Below, in pieces: positions 24,030 through 34,851 of a stretch of DNA of 64,000 nucleotides. The stretch covers positions 7,281,767 to 7,345,766 of the forward strand of contig OZ025878.1 in assembly GCA_964019415.1 (NCBI GenBank), given 5' to 3'. The stretch's first letter is position 1, and each line of letters opens with the position of its first letter. The notes beneath the pieces are model-generated. The model was not told the origin of the DNA, ran no database searches, and worked only from the letters and a program-made list of their open reading frames with translations. The stretch comes from Ianthella basta (lineage: Eukaryota; Porifera; Demospongiae; Verongiida; Ianthellidae). The position numbers were made by a program, and so were the translations under genes.

Positions 24030-24434
24030 ATGGCCGCCACAAAGCGTATCAAGTGTTTTTCATTCCAGTCAAGTGCTCAGTACAACAATTCAATAAATGA
24101 TACTGCAAATGGAACAAATGGAACTTCAAGTCTGTATGAGAGTCAGATTCCTACATTAGCAGAGCTAAGTGCTTTAATAGTAGGCAACAGTTGAACTCTC
24201 TTCTTGTCTGTTCACTGTCCCTGAGGCTTGAGAATTGCCAATCCAGGCGTGAGAGCTTGAGGAATCAGTGGGAGGCGTGAGACTCAAGCCCAGGGCGTGA
24301 GACTTGGTAGCTCTGAAGGCTTGGCGCCGAAAAGAGAGATCGACATGTTTTGCTAGGGGATATGTCACGTGGCATGTGACGAGTCGTCGTGCAATGTGCA
24401 TTGTGTAATCGGCAAGAAAACGTAAAACTACTGT
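23821..24434. repeat. 614-bp inverted-repeat-flanked segment with E-boxes
   Basis: The left arm starts ACAGTAGTTTTACG and runs through gattgcacaatgcac to the cgactcgtcac word. The right arm is the imperfect reverse complement, about 69 bp, ending CGTAAAACTACTGT. CACGTG occurs in or beside both arms (23879, 24366) and again at 24478. It is either a MITE carrying an ORF or a duplicated regulatory block. The same arrangement occurs at 43616-44229. Confidence 0.55.
24030..24194 (+). CDS. Short ORF (54 aa), divergent from the peptidase
   Basis: The ATG is in good context (gcagaATGG) and opens 54 codons starting MAATKRIKCFSFQSS. The middle is Asn/Thr/Ser-rich and the frame ends LAELSALIVGNS. It has no recognised domain. 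It is identical in the second unit (43825-43989), but because the whole unit is near-identical this is weak evidence of selection. It could be a first exon, a microprotein, or chance within the inverted-repeat element. Confidence 0.3.
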   Translation: MAATKRIKCFSFQSSAQYNNSINDTANGTNGTSSLYESQIPTLAELSALIVGNS

Positions 24435-25231
24435 AATATGGCATGAAGGTGTGCATTCATGAGAATGCGAGCGTTGGCACGTGACATGCGTGTGATCTGA
24501 TAGGCGCCTGAGGCCGAAATCGTTTCAAAATAGGGTATCTTGCAGCTGGATACATGCTCAAATACGGCGACAGCCTTACCTTGCAGCTCTGATCAAAATC
24601 GTTTTAGTATAACCGCTGAATAGCACGACGAATCACAGCATCGTCGGACATTTTCTGGAAATGTCACGGAGATATCACGAGTACGGAGGCCTTCGGCCAG
24701 TGCCGTCAGGAAATCGCCGTGTGGTAATCGTTACGACGCTTTCTCGTCGAGATCAACATTGAAAAAGGTTAGCCAAGTAAATTTCCTGGCCTTTCCATGT
24801 GGCCTAATGCTACTCATGGTTCCTAGCCGGAGTTAGGTATGTGAGCTGATACTTTTGGCACCAACTATTAGTCGAAGTTTTCTTATGACAACTCCAGTGC
24901 GGAATGGTTTAACAACTTATGCCACATGGAAAAGTTAGATAGTGCTAATGCGCATTGGATGAAACCGTTCTCTGCTGGCTGCGACTTTCCACCGACTACC
25001 ACACGGGCATTTACTGCTTTTACCATCACTTCGTGTTCACCCGTATATCTCGATGTCGAAGGGATTGTAACATAAATCGTCACAGTTTGATAGAGGGGTT
25101 CTTAGTCTTTCGTTTGTTACTAGTCTCGCTCTAATCCAGCTTAGTATATATGAGAACCAAGCCAAAATATGAAGGTCAAAATCGGTCGCGCGGTGCAGCC
25201 GCATTGTTTACATAACTCACATGGACACACA
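24435..25231. other. No gene seen; CpG-containing duplicated DNA
   Basis: Nearly identical to 44230-45026. A 66-codon minus-strand frame (24883-25083) begins with GTG, not ATG, and is not called. A CACGTG word lies at 24478-24483. Confidence 0.4.
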
Positions 25232-25276
25232 CTTTGTCAACTGCGTACAGGATCATCCTGTACGCAGTTGACAAAG
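25232..25276. repeat. Perfect 45-bp hairpin
   Basis: Two exactly complementary 21-nt arms (starting CTTTGTCAACTGCG) are separated by TCA at 25253-25255. The following 35 bases read aagaccttcgggtcgaaacg, a small stem-loop followed by GAAAC. This is reminiscent of the 3' tails of some retroelements. A 3-nt loop is too tight for an ordinary pre-miRNA. An identical copy lies at 45027-45071. Confidence 0.85.
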
Positions 25277-25383
25277 ACCTTCGGGTCGAAACGTCCTGCA
25301 GTTGATGGATTTATCATTATCAGTTGTGTCTTGCTCAAGAATCTCGTATCATCGAACTACGTATCTCATCACATTATATGACT

Positions 25384-25498
25384 TTGTACAGTGCAATCTG
25401 TTTAAGGTAGTCAATGAGTATAAGCCACCTCTCTATACATACAGGTCAATTAGAACTGACCCATAGGAGGGTTGTCTTAGACAGGTTTCATTGTACAA
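25384..25498. mobile_element. MITE-like element, TTGTACAGTG family
   Basis: 115 bp with diverged 24-bp inverted ends, the left TTGTACAGTGCAATCTG and the right complementary to TTGTACAATGAAACC. It lies at the outer edge of the foldback arm that follows. Confidence 0.75.
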
Positions 25499-25639
25499 AT
25501 GTCCCGGGGTTTATAGCTAGCTAGCTAACAGGCATGAACTGGATGGCCATGGTAGTGGCTTAAATACACATGCAGTATAGATCACTTTTAGATTGCTAAG
25601 AGATAGTTGTACAATTAATGTAAAATCACAATGATGTTC

Positions 25640-26384
25640 ATGCATTATACTACACACATGCTGAAATTTTGGAGAGTCTTAATCAGCCAAAGAGTTTGAC
25701 TTCCCTAAAGGGAGTATGGCAAGGAAGTCATGCAAAGTGTATTATACAGTTGCCAGTCAGCCTGCATGGTCTTCATTGTGGACTTGGCTGCACTATACCA
25801 TGTTGATGATGACAGTGTATTTGGCACAACAACAGCAGAAACAGAAACTAACCAGTATTCAAAACATGTCTGTTACTGTGTGTAACTTTGTTAACATGTT
25901 TGATTACTTACAAGTTTCTGTTTCTGTTGTTGTTGTACCTTGTGAGACATTCAGTGCTACAGCTGCTGCAAACATCACAACACAGTCAATTTCAGAATAT
26001 GTGGCTGATAGAGCAGCCAAATGGTGTGATGTCACTATTAGTTTTAATGATTGCCATTACATCACACCCATGCATTGTCCTGTATTGTCTTTCCTTATGA
26101 CATTACACCATTTACCTTTGAATTTGTGCAACTAATCTGAAATAGGTGACATTACCTTACCTATTATATACTGTACAGATGATTCACCTCACACGATGCT
26201 TAAGGGTCTGTACCATGTACGTTGATATTATCATATGATGCTAGCCCACGCTAGCCAGCTACCCCATAGCAGGCAAAACATGCTGCAAACAGTAGTTTTC
26301 CTAGGCCAGTGACCACTGGGCCTTTAAAACTTGCTTCCTTTGAGCCTGTGGTGTGGTGGTAATGCTATCATGCAAGCTATGTTT
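25640..26384 (+). repeat. Single foldback arm with a recurring open frame
   Basis: Corresponds to the right arm of the 820-3760 foldback. It contains its clearest version of the recurrent frame (25716-26135, up to 139 codons from an ATG), including the words CETFSATAAA and DRAAKWCDVTISF. About ten copies of this block occur in the window on both strands, with frameshifts and stops in several. It is a repeat family, possibly a decayed transposon protein. At the right edge the 57-bp minisatellite begins inside the arm. Confidence 0.6.
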
Positions 26385-26890
26385 GCAGGGGATGCCGTAT
26401 TCCCGGGTGAAGTTCATTGGGCCACAGATGCCCAATGTTTGCAGGGGATGCTGTATTCCCCGGTGAGGTTCACTGGGGCACCAGATGCACAATGTTTGCA
26501 GGGGACGCTGTATTCCCCGGTGAGGTTCACTGGGGCACCAGATGCACAATGTTTGCAGGGGACGCTGTATTCCCCAGTGAAGTTAACTGGGGCACCAGAT
26601 GCCCAATGTTTGCAGGGGATGCCATATTCCCCAGTGAGGCTCACTGGGGCACCAGATGCACAATGTTTGCAGGGGACGCTGTATTCCCCGGTGAAGTTCA
26701 CTGGGGCACCAGATGCCCCATGTTTGCAGGGAATGCAATATTCCCTGGTGAAGTTCACTGGGGCACCAGATGTGCAATGTTTGCAGGGGATGCTGTATTC
26801 CCTGGTGAAGTTCACTGGTGCACCAGATGCGCAATGTTTACAAGGGATGCCACATTCCCCGGTGAAGTTCACTGAGGCATCAGATCCCCA
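26385..26890. repeat. 57-bp minisatellite array, locus 2 (~9 units)
   Basis: Regular 57-bp units (for example gtttgcaggggacgctgta followed by ttccccggtgaggttcac) with no frame-breaking indels, so four frames stay open. It starts directly after the word catgcaagctat of the foldback arm. Confidence 0.9.
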
Positions 26891-28443
26891 ATTTTTGGAA
26901 GGATCCAGATGCCATCACGCACAAACTATTCTGCCAGTTGATATGTATGCTGTGTATTACGTATACTCAAATCCTTAAAGTAGTGTACCATATCTGTAGT
27001 GAAATGTACCATTAAGTGCTTACTCTCTTACAAACTGTTCTCATAATGGTATGTTGTGTACTGCATGGTTGGAGTGAACATCACACTGCAAAAGGGTGTG
27101 CTCACTGTGGCAACCAATCCACACCAATTTTGGGTGTGATCGTCACTCCCTATTTTTAACAGTGGCATGATAGTCTATCATAGTGCACAGTTCTTGGCAT
27201 GCATACAGTAGTATTACACTTAGAAATGCATTGCACTGATATCTCCATGGCCCTTCCTCACGTAGTGACTGCCCTCAGGACCTTTTATGATGATACTGCA
27301 TTAAAGTATAGGTCTCCGCGTGCTTCCAACCCCACACTTGTGTGATGCATAATGCCTTCTTTACAGTACATGGCAAGCAGGCAATTGACTAACTACACTG
27401 AGCTTGGCTCTACACATTTTCATTCTTGTCATATGACATTTTGCTGACATCTCACACACACACATCTACTAGCTACTGCTTGCAATTGCTCACTAGTGAG
27501 GCTTCCAAGTTAGCTTGCATCAACAACATCTTTAGTACACTTAATTGCTTATATCTGTATTTACAGTGGAATCCTATAATGTGGACACCATTCTGAACAA
27601 GAGAAGTGTCCTGATTATAGGGGTGTCCGCATTTCAGAGGTACAGCTTATAAGCCCATACATTAAAACAGTCATGACAAGTTTCAAAATAAGCCGAATTT
27701 GTTAGTACCACCGATCCACATCCTTCAGCTTGCCTGAACCATGATACCAAGCTGGATACTATAGCTTTTCTTCTATTTTTCACCCTGAAGGAAAGTGATC
27801 AGGCTCAATTCCACTTGCGCCTTGGCATGTCTAACTATATGCTGTGGGATAATACAATCTGGTCCAACAATGTAAAGCATGTATACTCCACACCCCTCCT
27901 ATGGCATGCTAGACCTATGGCTAGACTAAGTAGCTATAATATAATATATAATACCCCACCTAGTCTCACATAGGGCAGAGTTGGAGCAAAATGGCAATCT
28001 GGCTACACGAGACAACACACCACCAATATAATTGTATGTATAATTCGGCCATTTTCAGGAAGCATAATTATCTGGATTGAGTATAATCCATTGGATGCAT
28101 CTGGCTCATTGGAAATACAGTGTTACATGAGCCATTTGAAAGGGGTGTAAGTTCCATATGTAGTCACGAGCCCTTGACAGGCGATTAAACAACAGTAAAA
28201 TGAATACTGCAACAATTATACATAATTAGCTAGCAGTATACTCCTATCATACATGTACATTATTACATTGATCTCTCCAGTACATGCTGCTTCAAATCCA
28301 GCAGTCTTGTACTTCACAGTGCTAGCCACATTCACCACATCTGTATGCATGTGGCCTGCACAGTGCATAGAAATATAATTATGGTAAGACAGTTTTAGGC
28401 AAAGGATATAACGGAGACATCTTTGTGTAGCAGCAGGTGAAAG
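26891..28443. other. Intergenic duplicated DNA; repeats only
   Basis: Holds the hairpin element (27080-27175), a one-ended AGTGGAATCC repeat (27562-27700) and a decayed first-exon-like ATG region at about 27992. At that ATG the reading MAIWLHETT stops after about 23 codons, an internal deletion relative to 55562. Nearly identical to 46631-48182. No gene is supported. Confidence 0.4.
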
Positions 28444-28471
28444 TGGTGTGTGTGTGTGTGTGTGTGTGTGC
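28444..28471. repeat. (GT)n microsatellite, short allele
   Basis: About 13 GT units. The duplicate locus at 48182-48226 has about 22, and the 56183-56330 locus is far longer. Confidence 0.9.
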
Positions 28472-28631
28472 GCACGCGCCCTTGGGTGCAAATATTATTA
28501 GTTGTGTGTCTGTGTGTAATACGTAGTGCAGTCGTGTGGTGTGCTACACGTAGATTAGTGCACACACATTTGGATGTACATTGCTGGCTGATCTCCCATC
28601 CCTTCCCCTCCCCTCCCCTCACCCTGCACAG

Positions 28632-29019
28632 GACTGCAACCTACAACCTGACACACAATGCAACTGTGCTGAGCTGAGGAGAATCCTATTCCAAACCAAA
28701 TTAATCCGACATGAAACTCAAAACAGACGATCTCAAGAAATTGAAGTGGACTGGGAAGGACAGTGAGCGGATAGCTAATCACATTGAGGAGACAATATGT
28801 CGGACAAGCGAGGTTCGAGTACTTGAGATTGAGAAGAACTGGCAGGAGAAGATTGCCATGGCAAGGGCCGAGGTGTTGGCTCACTGTGAGTCCCGTATTT
28901 TGGAGGTGGAACGGCAGTACGAGGCAAAGTTGAAAGCTATGGAGCAACAGTGCAGTCGAAGCTGGAGGCAGTGAGAGACGCTTTGAATGACCGCCACACC
29001 GTCCCTCACTCACTATAGT
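28632..29019 (+). pseudogene. Coiled-coil exon, copy 2 (frameshifted)
   Basis: A pyrimidine-rich tract and cacag acceptor precede DCNLQPDTQCNCAELRRILF. Relative to the intact copy at 56473, one extra base near 28700 breaks the frame. A 2-base loss near 28959 then changes the C-terminus (CSRSWRQ stop). The coiled-coil part remains open from the internal ATG at 28711 to 28974. Confidence 0.55.
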
Positions 29020-29593
29020 GCCTTCTGTGAGCACCAATCACTTTGTTGTCTCTGTCAGAGCCTTTCATGTATTTATATCACATGATGTCACACGACCTAC
29101 GCCACCACTGCTATTCATTCATGTTTTCAAATGTACAAGTGAAGATTTTATCTCAAGTAGGTATTATTTTTATTCACAATCAGTGTTGGTGAGCAATGTA
29201 TGTGTATGTAACAGTATAGTGTAAATTAACCCATTGCGGGAGCCCAGGAGGGGGAATGGAGGACGGCCGAGCTTGCTTGCATAGATTATGCCCAGTGTAC
29301 ATGTCTTCATGATCACCTGCAATAAATGCATGCATGTACAAGTTGCAACATTTAATGGAAATAGCAATTAATACATCATGCACCTCCAGCCCACACCAAT
29401 TGCTCGTACACGACATACAGCTAGCTAGGACAAAATGTAAAAGTTTAACCTATTACAAACATTGCAAACAGTTAAAAGCTATAATATTGCACACAAATAA
29501 AGTTTGTACTTAAGTTATTATAAACCATACCCAAATTAAAGTATACAATTGATCGCGATACGTACCATATTACCCACGTGCATCAATCACAAT
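29020..29593. other. No gene seen; 3' flank of the membrane-protein gene
   Basis: AT-rich sequence between the convergent coiled-coil exon and the membrane-protein stop. Duplicated at 48787-49342. No poly(A) signal can be assigned confidently. Confidence 0.4.
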
Positions 29594-31114
29594 TTAGGTG
29601 CACTCTCTGTTAACACTGCTCATGTCAAAGTACATTTCTGCAGCTGTAGGTGGCATTTGTATGGCTTCGTCTGGAGCTGGTTTTCCACTGCTTTGTTTTA
29701 TTTTTACGCAGCAAACAGCCCTGCATCGTTTGCAGCAGTTGCGTTTCCAGATAAAGTACGCAATGCCGACCAGCATGGGGAGGTATGCAAGTGCTGGTGG
29801 CAGAATAGATATTGCTGTTAGCAGATCCACATCATTCTTTGTAAAGGAGAAACTGGGAACTGCTATAATTAGTGAAACCGTAAATAGTATCGAAATAAGC
29901 ACCAAATTCACCAGGTAGAGTGTTTCAATGTAGTTGTGTTTTGGCTTACTGTAAGGCTGGAACAGAGAGTGAATCGCCAGGATAAGGATGAAGACAAGAG
30001 TTATAATTAACTGTCTGTTAGTGTCATTTAGTTTTGCAGTTAGAGTAGAAAAAAGCAGCCAGATCACTAAGCGATAGAGGAGAGGAAATGCAGCGAAGAA
30101 CCGTAGCTTTGGCTTGTATCCACTCTGAAACACATCAAACACTGGAGCCAGTTTATGACATGTTATAAGTGGAGTGGACCTCTTTGTTATACGCTGCATA
30201 AGAGCTGGTACACAGGGGTAGTACAGCAGGAGGAGGGGGAGGGGAAGAACGAGTACCAAACAGACAAGTGCTACAATGAGGTATGGGTAATATTCTGGGC
30301 TGTAGTAATTCAACTCGGTGCAATAGTATACACAGAGTTTGGCATTGTTCTGACAAGATCCTTCAGAGGCTGGCTGGAGAATGGTGAATGATTGTTGAAT
30401 GACAAAGCTGTATGTCAGTATAGCAATGCTGCACAACCCATTCAACACTGTTCCTTTCCAGGCTCGCTTCTCTCTGAAATGGCGAACACCGCGGCGGACT
30501 TTGGCCCAAGGATGGCGCCAGGATGCACAAGGACAATGAATGCATTTGATTAGCACTATCGTTATGACTGCAACCATTACAACAGCTGCCAGATTGCAGT
30601 ATTGAAGTGCAATATAGGGCAATCTACGAGGGAAAACTAAGTCAGATATTGGACAGTGCATCGTTAGCAAGCCTGCAATTAATCCACCTCCAAGGGTGTA
30701 AATGGCTGTAGGATAACCTCCTGAGCTAGGCAGTAAAGGTATAGCAGCTGGGAGGGCCTGGTAGAAAAAGATGAAACTCTGTGCAGGTCCTGATGCAAGA
30801 TTGAAGTTAAACAGAATGAGGGCAGGGAAGTAGATCATCAGCGGGGCAAGGCCAGTAATAATGTAAACTGGAGCTAGTCCACTGTTGAAAGTACAGCAGC
30901 CTTGATAGTTCGTTGAGATGGAATTATTCTGGAATACACAGGAACAACAATCACCAGCTGCAGTTACATTTAGCAGGTCCAGTGCTACTGATGAACATTC
31001 ACGATCCATATAACCTGCATCTACACTCCCCTGCAACAAGCCCATGATGACAATGAATGCACACAGCAGTAACTTCTCTTTCTGCCCTGCCTTGATCCCA
31101 CCTTGTCCCTGCAT
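29594..31114 (-). CDS. Multi-pass membrane protein, copy 2 (complete, 506 aa)
   Basis: A single-exon gene with its ATG at 31112-31114. A signal-like N-terminus (about 14-33) is followed by a 50-residue Cys-rich ectodomain with NVT and NNS sites. Hydrophobic segments lie at roughly 83-104, 113-128, 136-152, 166-190, 222-246, 276-299, 340-360, 368-386, 398-420 and 430-456, giving about 8-10 membrane passes. A conserved-looking intracellular block (PVFDVFQSGYKPKLRFF) precedes the last four segments, and a Cys-rich stretch (CCKRCRAVCC) opens the cytosolic tail. The LFQPY...N..ET...NL pattern after the eighth segment resembles the membrane modules of large animal and protist surface proteins. No transporter or receptor family can be named. 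It lies 6 kb downstream, in the plus direction, of peptidase 1 and on the same strand. Confidence 0.88.
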   Translation of the reverse strand: MQGQGGIKAGQKEKLLLCAFIVIMGLLQGSVDAGYMDRECSSVALDLLNVTAAGDCCSCVFQNNSISTNYQGCCTFNSGLAPVYIITGLAPLMIYFPALILFNFNLASGPAQSFIFFYQALPAAIPLLPSSGGYPTAIYTLGGGLIAGLLTMHCPISDLVFPRRLPYIALQYCNLAAVVMVAVITIVLIKCIHCPCASWRHPWAKVRRGVRHFREKRAWKGTVLNGLCSIAILTYSFVIQQSFTILQPASEGSCQNNAKLCVYYCTELNYYSPEYYPYLIVALVCLVLVLPLPLLLLYYPCVPALMQRITKRSTPLITCHKLAPVFDVFQSGYKPKLRFFAAFPLLYRLVIWLLFSTLTAKLNDTNRQLIITLVFILILAIHSLFQPYSKPKHNYIETLYLVNLVLISILFTVSLIIAVPSFSFTKNDVDLLTAISILPPALAYLPMLVGIAYFIWKRNCCKRCRAVCCVKIKQSSGKPAPDEAIQMPPTAAEMYFDMSSVNRECT

Positions 31115-31620
31115 GGTCGATGCAGAACACGACTCAAGTTCCAGTTGCAGGAATGTCTTCTAGGTAGCTAACTCAATCTAGCTACTAGAGTGATAACAAT
31201 GAAGTGCTAGCTGCTAATTCAGAATCAAATCGAGTCACTAGTGTTAACTAGTGAAAATAGCACACGTCTCTTGAGCAAGCACAGAAACAGGCGTGGTTCT
31301 TCAATGCGTTAACTGCTACAGACTTATATGCTATATATACTTATAGTTTATGATTCAATGATCCATTTATGGGCAGGGCAACTATAAATAGAAGTCATAA
31401 TATGATTGATAGTCAGGTATCCCTTTTCCCTTGTCTCGCGCGCCAGATGTTCCTCTTTGTGGGTGGTACCCAGGTTCCAGGAAATGAATTAATTGGGGTC
31501 TGGTGGTGTGGCCAGTGGAAATTTTTGAAAACGAGGTGCTCTCTGGCAAGGGGTCATCTACTGTCAGAAGTATAGTGTATGGATTTCGAAATCTGAGATA
31601 TCACTGCAGATGGATATCAT
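31115..31620. promoter_or_regulatory. 5' flank of membrane-protein copy 2
   Basis: Near-identical to 312-820; presumed promoter region. No motif is assigned. Confidence 0.35.
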
Positions 31621-33162
31621 ATAATTTTAGAACTAAGATGCTAAATCATGGCTCATACTAGTCTAGCAAGCCAGACTAGGTCCATACCAGCTGTAGCTAG
31701 TACATACATAGCTTGCATGATAGCATTACCACGACACCACAGGCTCAAAGGAAGCAAGTTTTAAAGTTGGTCACTGGCCTAGGGAAACTACTGTTTGCAG
31801 CATGTTTTGCCTGCTATGGGGTAGCTGGCTAGTGTGGGCTAGCATCATATGATAATATCAACTTACTTGGTACAGACCCTTAAGCATCATCTGAGGTGAT
31901 AATCTGTACAGTGTATATTAGGTAGAGTAATGTCGCCTATTTCAGATTAGTCATACAAATTTAAAGATGGCAAATTGGTGTAACGTCATAAGGAAAGACA
32001 ATACAGGACAATGCATGGATGCATATGATGTAATGGCAAGCAGTAAAATGAATAGTGACATCACACCATTTGGCTGCTCTATCATTTGCTGCTGTGGCCC
32101 ATTCTGAAATTGACTGTGTTATGACTTTTGCAGCAGCTGTAGCACTGACTGTTTTGCAAGACACAACAGCAACAGAAACAGATTCTGAAACTTGTAAGTG
32201 ATCAAACATGTTAACATTGTTACATGCACTAACAGACATGTTTTGAATACTGGTTAGTTTCTTTTTCTGTTGTTGTTATGCCAAAAACACTATCATCATC
32301 AACATGGTATAGTGCCTGCAGCCAAGTCCACTATGAAGACCATGCAGGCTGACTGGCAACTGTATACACTTTGCATGACTTCCTTGCAATACTCCCTTTT
32401 GGGAAGTCAAACTCTTTGGCTGATAAGGACTCTCCAAGCTGGCTAGTGTGGACTATATGATAATATCAACTTACATGGTACAGACCCTTAAGCATCATCT
32501 GAAGTGATAATCTGCATACAGTATATAATAGGTAAAGTAATGTCACCTATTTCCGATTAGTTGTACAAATTTAAAGGTTTATAAATGGCAAATGGTGTAA
32601 CGTCATAAAGAAAGACAATACAGGACAATGCATGGATGCATATGATGTAATGGCAAGCATTAAAACGAATAGTGACATCACACCATTTGGCTGCTCTATC
32701 ATTTGCTGCTGTGGCCAACCACACATTCTGAAATTGACTGTGTTGTGACTTTTGCAGCAGCTGTAGTACTGACTGTTTCACAAGGTACAACAACATGCAG
32801 AAACAGAAACTTGTAAGTAATCAAACATGTTAACAGTGTTACATGCACTAACAGACATGTTTTGAATACCGGTTAATTTCTATTTCTGTTGTAGATATAT
32901 ATGCCAAAAACACTGTCATCGTCAACATGGTATTGTGCAGCCAAGTCCACTATGAAGACTGACTGGCAACTGTATACACTTTGCATGACTTCCTTGCCAT
33001 ACTCCCTTTAGGGAAGTCAAACTTTTTGGCTGATAAGGACTCTCCGAAATTTCAGCGGGTGTGTGGTAAAATGCATAAACATCATTGCAATCTTAAAGCA
33101 GTTGCAGTTGCCATTTCCACATTAGTTGCACAACTATATATCTCATCCTATGTAATATGACT

Positions 33163-33270
33163 TTGTACAGTGAAACCTGTCTAAGATGGTCACTGAGTAA
33201 GTCACCTCTCTATTCAGGTCAGTTAGAACTGGTCCATAGGTGGTTGTCTTAGACAGGTTTCACTGTACAA
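33163..33270. mobile_element. MITE-like element, TTGTACAGTG family
   Basis: Counterpart of 2361-2468, with identical inverted ends. Confidence 0.8.
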
Positions 33271-33477
33271 ATGATCCCGGGGTTTGACATTTATGCCAGC
33301 TCCACAACATTTCTGTGATGTCATGGAGCTATAGCTACCTCTTAGTAATTTATAAGCAATCTATACTGTGTGTACTTAGGGTTAGTAGGGCTATAGCTAT
33401 ACTAAGTGTGTATACTTTAACCACTACCATGGCCATCCAGTCCATGCCCATTAGTTAGCTAGCTATAAACCATTCAT

Positions 33478-33587
33478 TTGTACAGTGGAACCTGTCTAGA
33501 ACAACCACCTATGGGCCAGTTCTAACTGACTTGTATAGAGAGGTGACCTATACTCAGTGACCATCTTAGACAGGTTTCACTGTACAA
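33478..33587. mobile_element. MITE-like element, TTGTACAGTG family
   Basis: Counterpart of 2675-2784. Confidence 0.8.
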
Positions 33588-34068
33588 AGTCATATTATAA
33601 TGCATGTGATGATATCGTTGCGCAATTAATGTAGAAACGGGAACTGCAACTGCTTAATAATCACAATGATGTTTATGCATTTTACACATGCTGAAATTTC
33701 GGTGAGTCCTTATCAGCCAAAGATTTGACTTCCCTAAAGGGAGTATGGCAAGGAAGTCATGCAAAGTGTATACAGTTGCCAGTCAGCCTGCATGGTCTTC
33801 ATTGTGGACTTGGCTGCACTATACCATGTTGATGATGACGGTGTAGGAGGCTGGTTGGTGTAATATTCCCAGTGATTAATCTCTATCAACCAAACCTCAG
33901 CAGTGGACCAACTGCTAAAAAACTGTCCTCTTAACAACCTTGCGCCAAGTCACGCTTTTGTAAATGACTTGCAGCCTTCCCCCATTAGTATTCGCTCTTG
34001 TCGAAACCACAAGTGTTTCACTAGTGGTGGACACAAGAGTAGCTAGTCATCTTACCATCCATCAGTAC

Positions 34069-34113
34069 GCCACACTGATGAGCCCCAACTAGGGCGAAAC
34101 AGCTGTCTGTGGC
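34069..34113 (+). ncRNA. Type I hammerhead ribozyme, copy 1
   Basis: Stem I is GCCACA (34069-34074) with TGTGGC (34108-34113). The core CTGATGA is at 34075-34081. Stem II is GCCC/GGGC (34082-34085, 34092-34095) with loop CAACTA. GAAA is at 34096-34099. Stem III is very short: A-C (34099-34100) with G-T (34105-34106) and loop AGCT. The cleavage site follows GTC, after C34107. An outer 10-bp helix, GCTAGTCATC (34042-34051) with GATGACTAGC (34130-34139), extends stem I around an internal loop. All core residues are present. A 2-bp stem III suggests dimer-assisted cleavage, as in other animal type I hammerheads. Confidence 0.92.
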
Positions 34114-34437
34114 TCTACCATCTTTGTAGGATGACTAGCGGGGGAAGGCTGTGATCACTGGTTGCCATTAATAGGGCGTGATGCCCCCCAGCCTCCTGAG
34201 ACACCATTGGTGTAGGAGGCTGGTTGGTGTAATATTCCCAGTGATTAATCTCTATCAACCAAACCTCAGCAGTGGACCAACTGCTAAAAAACTGTCCTCT
34301 TAACAACCTTGCGCCAAGTCACGCTTTTGTAAATGACTTGCAGCCTTCCCCCATTAGTATTCGCTCTTGTCGAAACCACAAGTGTTTCACTAGTGGTGGA
34401 CACAAGAGTAGCTAGTCATCTTACCATCCATCAGTAC

Positions 34438-34482
34438 GCCACACTGATGAGCCCCAACTAGGGCGAAACAGCTGTCTGTGGC
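34438..34482 (+). ncRNA. Type I hammerhead ribozyme, copy 2
   Basis: Exactly 369 bp downstream of the first and identical in core and stems; predicted cleavage after 34476. Confidence 0.92.
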
Positions 34483-34806
34483 TCTACCATCTTTGTAGGA
34501 TGACTAGCGGGGGAAGGCTGTGATCACTGGTTGCCATTAATAGGGCGTGATGCCCCCCAGCCTCCTGAGACACCATTGGTGTAGGAGGCTGGTTGGTGTA
34601 ATATTCCCAGTGATTAATCTCTATCAACCAAACCTCAGCAGTGGACCAACTGCTAAAAAACTGTCCTCTTAACAACCTTGCGCCAAGTCACGCTTTTGTA
34701 AATGACTTGCAGCCTTCCCCCATTAGTATTCGCTCTTGTCGAAACCACAAGTGTTTCACTAGTGGTGGACACAAGAGTAGCTAGTCATCTTACCATCCAT
34801 CAGTAC

Positions 34807-34851
34807 GCCACACTGATGAGCCCCAACTAGGGCGAAACAGCTGTCTGTGGC
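34807..34851 (+). ncRNA. Type I hammerhead ribozyme, copy 3
   Basis: Third identical ribozyme; predicted cleavage after 34845. The fourth, partial repeat ends before reaching a ribozyme. Confidence 0.92.

Larger units (their letters stand above)
31620..33839. repeat. Foldback composite, copy 2 (right arm lost)
   Basis: Matches 820-3042 of copy 1: left end, two tandem frame-bearing blocks, both MITE-like elements and the start of the right arm. The right arm (copy 1: 3043-3766) is missing and replaced by the ribozyme-bearing tandem repeat. Confidence 0.75.
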
